Assembly (NCBI GenBank): GCA_037074705.1
Contig: CM073594.1
Coordinates: 64,848,509-64,912,508, forward strand
Reading direction: 5' to 3'
DNA from: Zhengitettix transpicula
Taxonomy: Eukaryota > Arthropoda > Insecta > Orthoptera > Tetrigidae
Length of the DNA stretch: 64,000 nucleotides
Below the pieces are notes generated by a model. The model worked only from the letters and a program-made list of their open reading frames with translations, was not told the origin of the DNA and made no database searches. Positions 60,032 to 64,000 of this stretch are shown here, in pieces (within the stretch, counting starts at the first letter, position 1; every line of letters begins with the position of its first letter). A program made the translations under genes and the position numbers.

Positions 60032-63000
60032 GTAAGTGACAGGTGCCGCCGATTATAACCTATAAAACTTTGTAAACAAACTTGACTTCCTTCAACAATC
60101 GTGTTGCAGGTATGGAGAATATCCAGAACTATGTGGACATGTACATAAATATATTAAGCCCAAGGATGTTATTCTTGTTGTAGGATGTGGAAATTCGACG
60201 CTCAGCTGTGATCTGTATGATGTGGGATACAGGTATGGCAGACATGTGCCTACGATTCTTAATTAAGTTTTCGTTGTGTGAATTTTATCTAATGGCCTTA
60301 AGACAGATACTGGATTGGTATGAATACATTCCATTATCTTTATTCCATACTTTACTATAGCTTCCAAACAGTAATATGGTTATTTTAATATTTATGCACT
60401 AAACAGAATGCTTGTTATGTCCATGTTGATAATGAATGAATCTTGTTTCTTGAATGACAAAGAAGCATATTTCATGTAAAAAAATATACATACTTTATCA
60501 GTTGTCGTACACATGCATTTTTAATTTGTGTTTGCTGTAATAATTAACCTATTAAATTTTTATAATTAATACATTTTACAGTTGACAATCTACATTTGAC
60601 ATCAAAGGAAACAATATATTGCGCATTTTCTCGATTTTAAACAAACTTTCCTCATAAAGTGTAATTTATGGAGCAAATACACTAGAGAATAATGTCGTGC
60701 ACATTTATTTTTTAAATTTGTATTGGATTGCTCATAATCTAAACGTTTAAAACACTTATTTTTTCTGTAGAAATATTATCAACATTGACATTAGTCATGT
60801 GGTCATTCGGCAAATGCAGGACGGTCATGGCAGTTCTCGACCAGACATGAAATATGTGCAGATGGACGCAACTGAAATGAGTTTCGAAGATGGCCAGTTC
60901 AGTGTGGTGCTTGATAAAGGCACTCTGGATGCCTTGATGCCTGATGACAGTCCGGAGGTTGACGAGAAGATACAGAAGCTATTTGATGTGAGCATCTACC
61001 TAAAGCTTGTGGTTTGCATTTCTGCCCTGGTTTTCGTAAAATAATAGTACAATTGATAATTCAGGAAATAGATCGTGTGTTGCGAGTAGGCGGTCGTTAT
61101 GTCTGCGTATCGCTACTACAGGAGCATGTGCTTCTTAAATTGCTGGACTACTTTCCTAAAGCTGGTTGGATGTTCAGGGTCTGCCGATGTGTTGAAGCAG
61201 AAAATAAGTCTGTGGAAAGTGGTGAAGGTCCTGGGTTACCTGTCTTTGTAACTATTTGTACAAAATTTAAGAAACTTCCGAATTTTCAGCAGGTTAGTTT
61301 TTCATATTTACCCATGTGGTAGTTCAGTATCTGTATGTTGATAAAGTGAACTTTTATTTGAAGGAATTTAATAAATATTGCTTTCCAGGTTTTGGAAATT
61401 TGTCTTGCTGGTGATCAAATTAAGCGAGTTGAAAGTGCATCAGAAGTCGTTGAATCTATAAAGTCCCTCCAGCAGTCTGCTATGGTGTGTACCAGACTCA
61501 GTCGAGGTAGTGTAGCTGATCATGGCGAGGTCGTGATGGAACTTTACCGACCTTCGGAAAACATATCGCGATACACCATACATGTTTTAGATCAGCCTTA
61601 TGCAAGGGAGAGTTCTCGTCGATATGCTGCATTTATTGTTCCACAAGGAAGGTATGTAGCTTATATACATTTGTGATTTAAGATAAAGATTAACCCCTTT
61701 CTTAAACTCATTTGGAATTCCATAATTAATTTTGACTGAATAAATTGATCCAAATTATTAAAGATTATCATCTGAAAGTTAAATTTATTAAGTAAACCAG
61801 TTCTTCCATGTTTAGTCCAAAAACATTGCAACTGTCAATTTGTCATAAATGGAAGCAGTAATTGTCAAAAAGTCATGCTTTGAAACTCTGCAACTGAATA
61901 TTTTTTCTTTATTTTATAAAGAATGAATTGATTTCAGAGAAAATGAATGGTTATTTGCCACAACAGAAGGGAGAATGACACTTCTCAAGTCTACAGGGTA
62001 CGATAGACTCGCAGTTGTTACATTGCACAGAGAACACACGTACAGTGGGCTGAAAGCTGTGCAGTCTGAGCTTGAAGAGTGCATCATAAGACTTTCTCCT
62101 CCAGGATCACGCAAGATGAAGGTGATTTTCCATGTGTTACTTTGAGATAAAAATATCAAACAGCTTTGAAAGATAAGATACTCTTATTGCTCTCTCTCAT
62201 TTTTTCATGTTTTAAAATGTTAGTATTTCAATTCTTCAAAAATATTACCAATATTAAATTTTTCAAGTGCAATAAATTTGTTTTTGCTGACAAAAATAAT
62301 ATATAAAACAATTAAAGAATAAAAAATTTCTGGTAGCTCAGATTTCATTTCAGCAAACTACTTTATCAATTCTTGATGCCTGTGTACTTCTGAAATTGTC
62401 AGTTGTATTTCCAGACACCTTTCCTGTCGGTAGGCTCAGATGTGGGCCACAGGGAAGTCTGTTACCGAGGCTTCAGCCAGATGTCTGGAGAGTTTGTTAT
62501 CGAGGAGGCAGAGGGTGACGGTGGGCAGCTCTTCCGGAGGTTGATATTCTTGAGTAATCAAGGCACGGTGCAGTCTGAAGCACGTCTTAAGATATGTAAG
62601 ATTATATGCCACCTTTCCACAAGTTTCAATAAAATATGAACTATTTGTTTTTTGGTTCATTGCAATTGAAAATTTATGGATGAAAGTGGTGTGACAAAAA
62701 TTATTATATTTTACAGTAAAATCTCGGAAAGGGAAACCCAAGAAAGTTGTCGATTTGGGGTACTTGGCCAGCGACTATCTTGTATATATGACAGTTGGTG
62801 TTTCCCTTGGCATCGCCGAGAATGCCAAGAGTCATGTATTGGTCATCGGCCTTGGAGGAGGTGGCCTCTGCAGTTTTATTCAGCACTGTTTCCAGAAGGC
62901 AGGTTAATGTAATATCTTAAAATATATGTTTATTGTATATAGTTTTCTTGTTGTTAAAATACTGCTGTAGTTTCTCTTATACTAGTCATTTTTGAAAATT

Positions 63001-63458
63001 ATTTTGAATGTTTCTTATTCTGCCATGTTCAAAAGGTAAGGGTTACCGCTGTTGACATTGATCCTGTAATGTTAGACATGGCCACTACATATTTTGGTCT
63101 GGTGCAAGACGAGCGATTGGATGTGTATATTCGTGATGGTGTGCAATATGTTCTTCAAGCTGCTGAAAAAGGTAATTTCACACTTAGGCCAGTACAGAGT
63201 TAGTGATGATAGTTGATAGCATGGTTATAGAGTTAAATCTAAAGTTGTAAATCTCCTGTTATATTAATGTAGCATTTGGAGTGTTAAATTTAGGCTTATA
63301 ATTATTTCAAATGTGTGTTACTGATGTAGGAAACGCATTCAGTGTCATCTTATTTGATGTGGACAGCAAAGATCCCAGTCTGGGCATGAGTTGCCCACCT
63401 CGTCAATTTTTGGAGTCTTCCGTGTTGCAGGCAGCCAAAACTTGCATTGGGGACCAAG
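59940..63458 (+). CDS. METTL13: METTL13-like eEF1A lysine and N-terminal methyltransferase, 3' end beyond window
   Basis: Ten coding exons give 578 residues in phase: 59940-60031, 60110-60232, 60771-60987, 61065-61292, 61389-61651, 61938-62121, 62415-62595, 62717-62898, 63036-63171 and 63330-63458. The protein has two methyltransferase folds. The N-terminal one has motif I VVGCGNS (about 54-60), the acidic NIDIS (D78) and LDKGTLDAL (about 119-127), typical of the METTL13/EEF1AKMT4 group; in human METTL13 this half methylates eEF1A Lys55. The C-terminal, spermidine-synthase-like fold has GLGGGG (474-479), AVDIDP (495-500) and LFDVDSKDP (543-551), and in the human enzyme methylates the eEF1A N-terminus. 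The start [11 protein letters not shown] fits the family start. The animal protein is about 700 residues, so roughly 120 are missing at the window edge. It is probably cytosolic and lies downstream of, and in tandem with, the SUCO-like gene. Confidence 0.92.
60110..60232 (+). CDS. METTL13: METTL13 coding exon 2 (motif I)
   Basis: The acceptor GTTGCAG|G restores W31 and gives [10 protein letters not shown], then [10 protein letters not shown] and LYDVGY. The donor is AG|GTATGG. Confidence 0.92.
60771..60987 (+). CDS. METTL13: METTL13 coding exon 3
   Basis: The acceptor TTCTGTAG gives [16 protein letters not shown] and [13 protein letters not shown]. The donor is GAT|GTGAGC in phase 0. Confidence 0.92.
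61065..61292 (+). CDS. METTL13: METTL13 coding exon 4
   Basis: [20 protein letters not shown] completes the first methyltransferase fold. The donor is CAG|GTTAGT. The preceding intron is only 77 bp. Confidence 0.92.
61389..61651 (+). CDS. METTL13: METTL13 coding exon 5
   Basis: [20 protein letters not shown] through [11 protein letters not shown]. The donor is AG|GTATGT in phase 2. Confidence 0.9.
61938..62121 (+). CDS. METTL13: METTL13 coding exon 6
   Basis: The acceptor TGATTTCAG gives [17 protein letters not shown]. The exon ends SPPGSRKMK at AAG|GTGATT, phase 0. Confidence 0.9.
62415..62595 (+). CDS. METTL13: METTL13 coding exon 7
   Basis: [20 protein letters not shown] through SEARLKI plus T. 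The donor is T|GTAAGA in phase 1. Confidence 0.9.
62717..62898 (+). CDS. METTL13: METTL13 coding exon 8 (second motif I), apparent GC donor
   Basis: [15 protein letters not shown], then [21 protein letters not shown]. Phase requires the end at AAG|GCAGGT, a GC-type donor. The nearby GT at 62903 would shift the next exon out of frame. Confidence 0.8.
63036..63171 (+). CDS. METTL13: METTL13 coding exon 9
   Basis: The acceptor TTCAAAAG gives [20 protein letters not shown]. The donor is AAG|GTAATT in phase 1. Confidence 0.85.
63330..63458 (+). CDS. METTL13: METTL13 coding exon 10 (last visible)
   Basis: The acceptor GATGTAG gives [20 protein letters not shown] through CIGDQ plus G. The donor is AAG|GTAGTC in phase 1. 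The following exons lie past position 64000. Confidence 0.9.
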
Positions 63459-63544
63459 GTAGTCATTCTTCACAATTCTCATAAGACATAAAACTCTGAC
63501 ACGAACATACCATCACCTTTATACACACACACACACACACACAC

Positions 63545-63598
<54 letters not shown>

Positions 63599-64000
63599 GA
63601 TAGTGAGAAAGACAGAAATATAGGACAAAGGTTGGGAATACACTCTGAAGAAAGCATAGTAATACTCTCAAACAATGCATAAGTTCAAGGTTTAGAGACC
63701 TTGTGTGGAAATTTTTATTAAAACTTGTTAATAGTGTCATTCCATGGGATCCAGGACATGTCCTTCCACCAATACTTCACATTATTTGTATAGTCCTTTA
63801 ACATTGAAAATATCTCTAATAATTATGTACAATTTGATTTCTATTAATAATATGACACAAAATTAATCTTTGGAGATTCAATAAATTTATTGTCTAAATT
63901 TGCATTCACTTGGTCCTTAATATTATCAAAAAATTTTCAAATAACGATATTTATTACTTATCTGCTTGTTTATTATCCCACTTAACAAATTCCCCTTATA
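63459..64000 (+). other. METTL13 intron, partial, with compound microsatellite
   Basis: A CA run (about 63523-63545) passes into a TA run (about 63547-63597), the mirror of the AT/GT repeat at 7503. AT-rich sequence follows to the window edge with no exon. Confidence 0.75.

Noticed and set aside
62887..63045. Ordinary GT donor at 62903 for METTL13
   Set aside because: No AG acceptor downstream restores the conserved AVDIDP frame from that phase, so a GC donor fits better.
63463..63740. Minus-strand frames with Ile-Tyr and Cys-Val runs
   Set aside because: They are translations of the CA/TA microsatellite in a METTL13 intron.

Overview
The window is nuclear DNA from an insect with a large, AT-rich, repeat-laden genome. 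Supporting signs are GT-AG introns from under 100 bp to about 35 kb, arthropod EcKinase-like genes, a tRNA-derived SINE, fold-back elements, non-LTR retrotransposon remnants and long AT/CA microsatellites. A polyneopteran such as a cockroach or termite fits best, but that is inference. No prokaryotic gene organisation, CRISPR array or rRNA was found.

Layout. 1-6 kb: intergenic DNA with a decayed non-LTR reverse transcriptase tail (1355-2060), a large fold-back (3594-4010) and a 38-bp tandem duplication. 6.1-13.6 kb: two minus-strand EcKinase (CHK-kinase-like, PF02958) genes. One has two coding exons and a 2-kb intron (6136-9451); the other is intronless (12306-13601). A cluster of tRNA-derived SINE copies arranged as a large inverted repeat lies between them. 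13.6-16.15 kb: the spacer shared with a divergent plus-strand gene. 16153-58181: a complete plus-strand gene for a SUCO/Slp1-type SUN-domain membrane protein. It has nine coding exons and 1203 residues, and every junction keeps phase. Its third intron is about 35.5 kb and holds most of the repeats: a PIF/Harbinger-like element with a MADF remnant, a 109-bp tandem array, two copies of a short retroposon-like fold-back family with 10-12 bp target-site duplications, and several paired repeats. 59940 to the window end: a METTL13 (eEF1A lysine/N-terminal methyltransferase) gene on the plus strand. Ten coding exons (578 residues) are visible and its 3' end lies beyond the window. One METTL13 intron appears to use a GC donor.

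Biology. The EcKinase genes probably phosphorylate small hydroxylated molecules such as ecdysteroids or xenobiotic metabolites. SUCO-like proteins are ER or nuclear-envelope membrane proteins linked to folding and stability of membrane or secreted proteins. METTL13 methylates the elongation factor eEF1A. Apart from adjacency there is no evidence that these genes act together. Exon boundaries were worked out by hand from reading frame, splice consensus and remembered family conservation. Nothing was checked against transcripts or databases.
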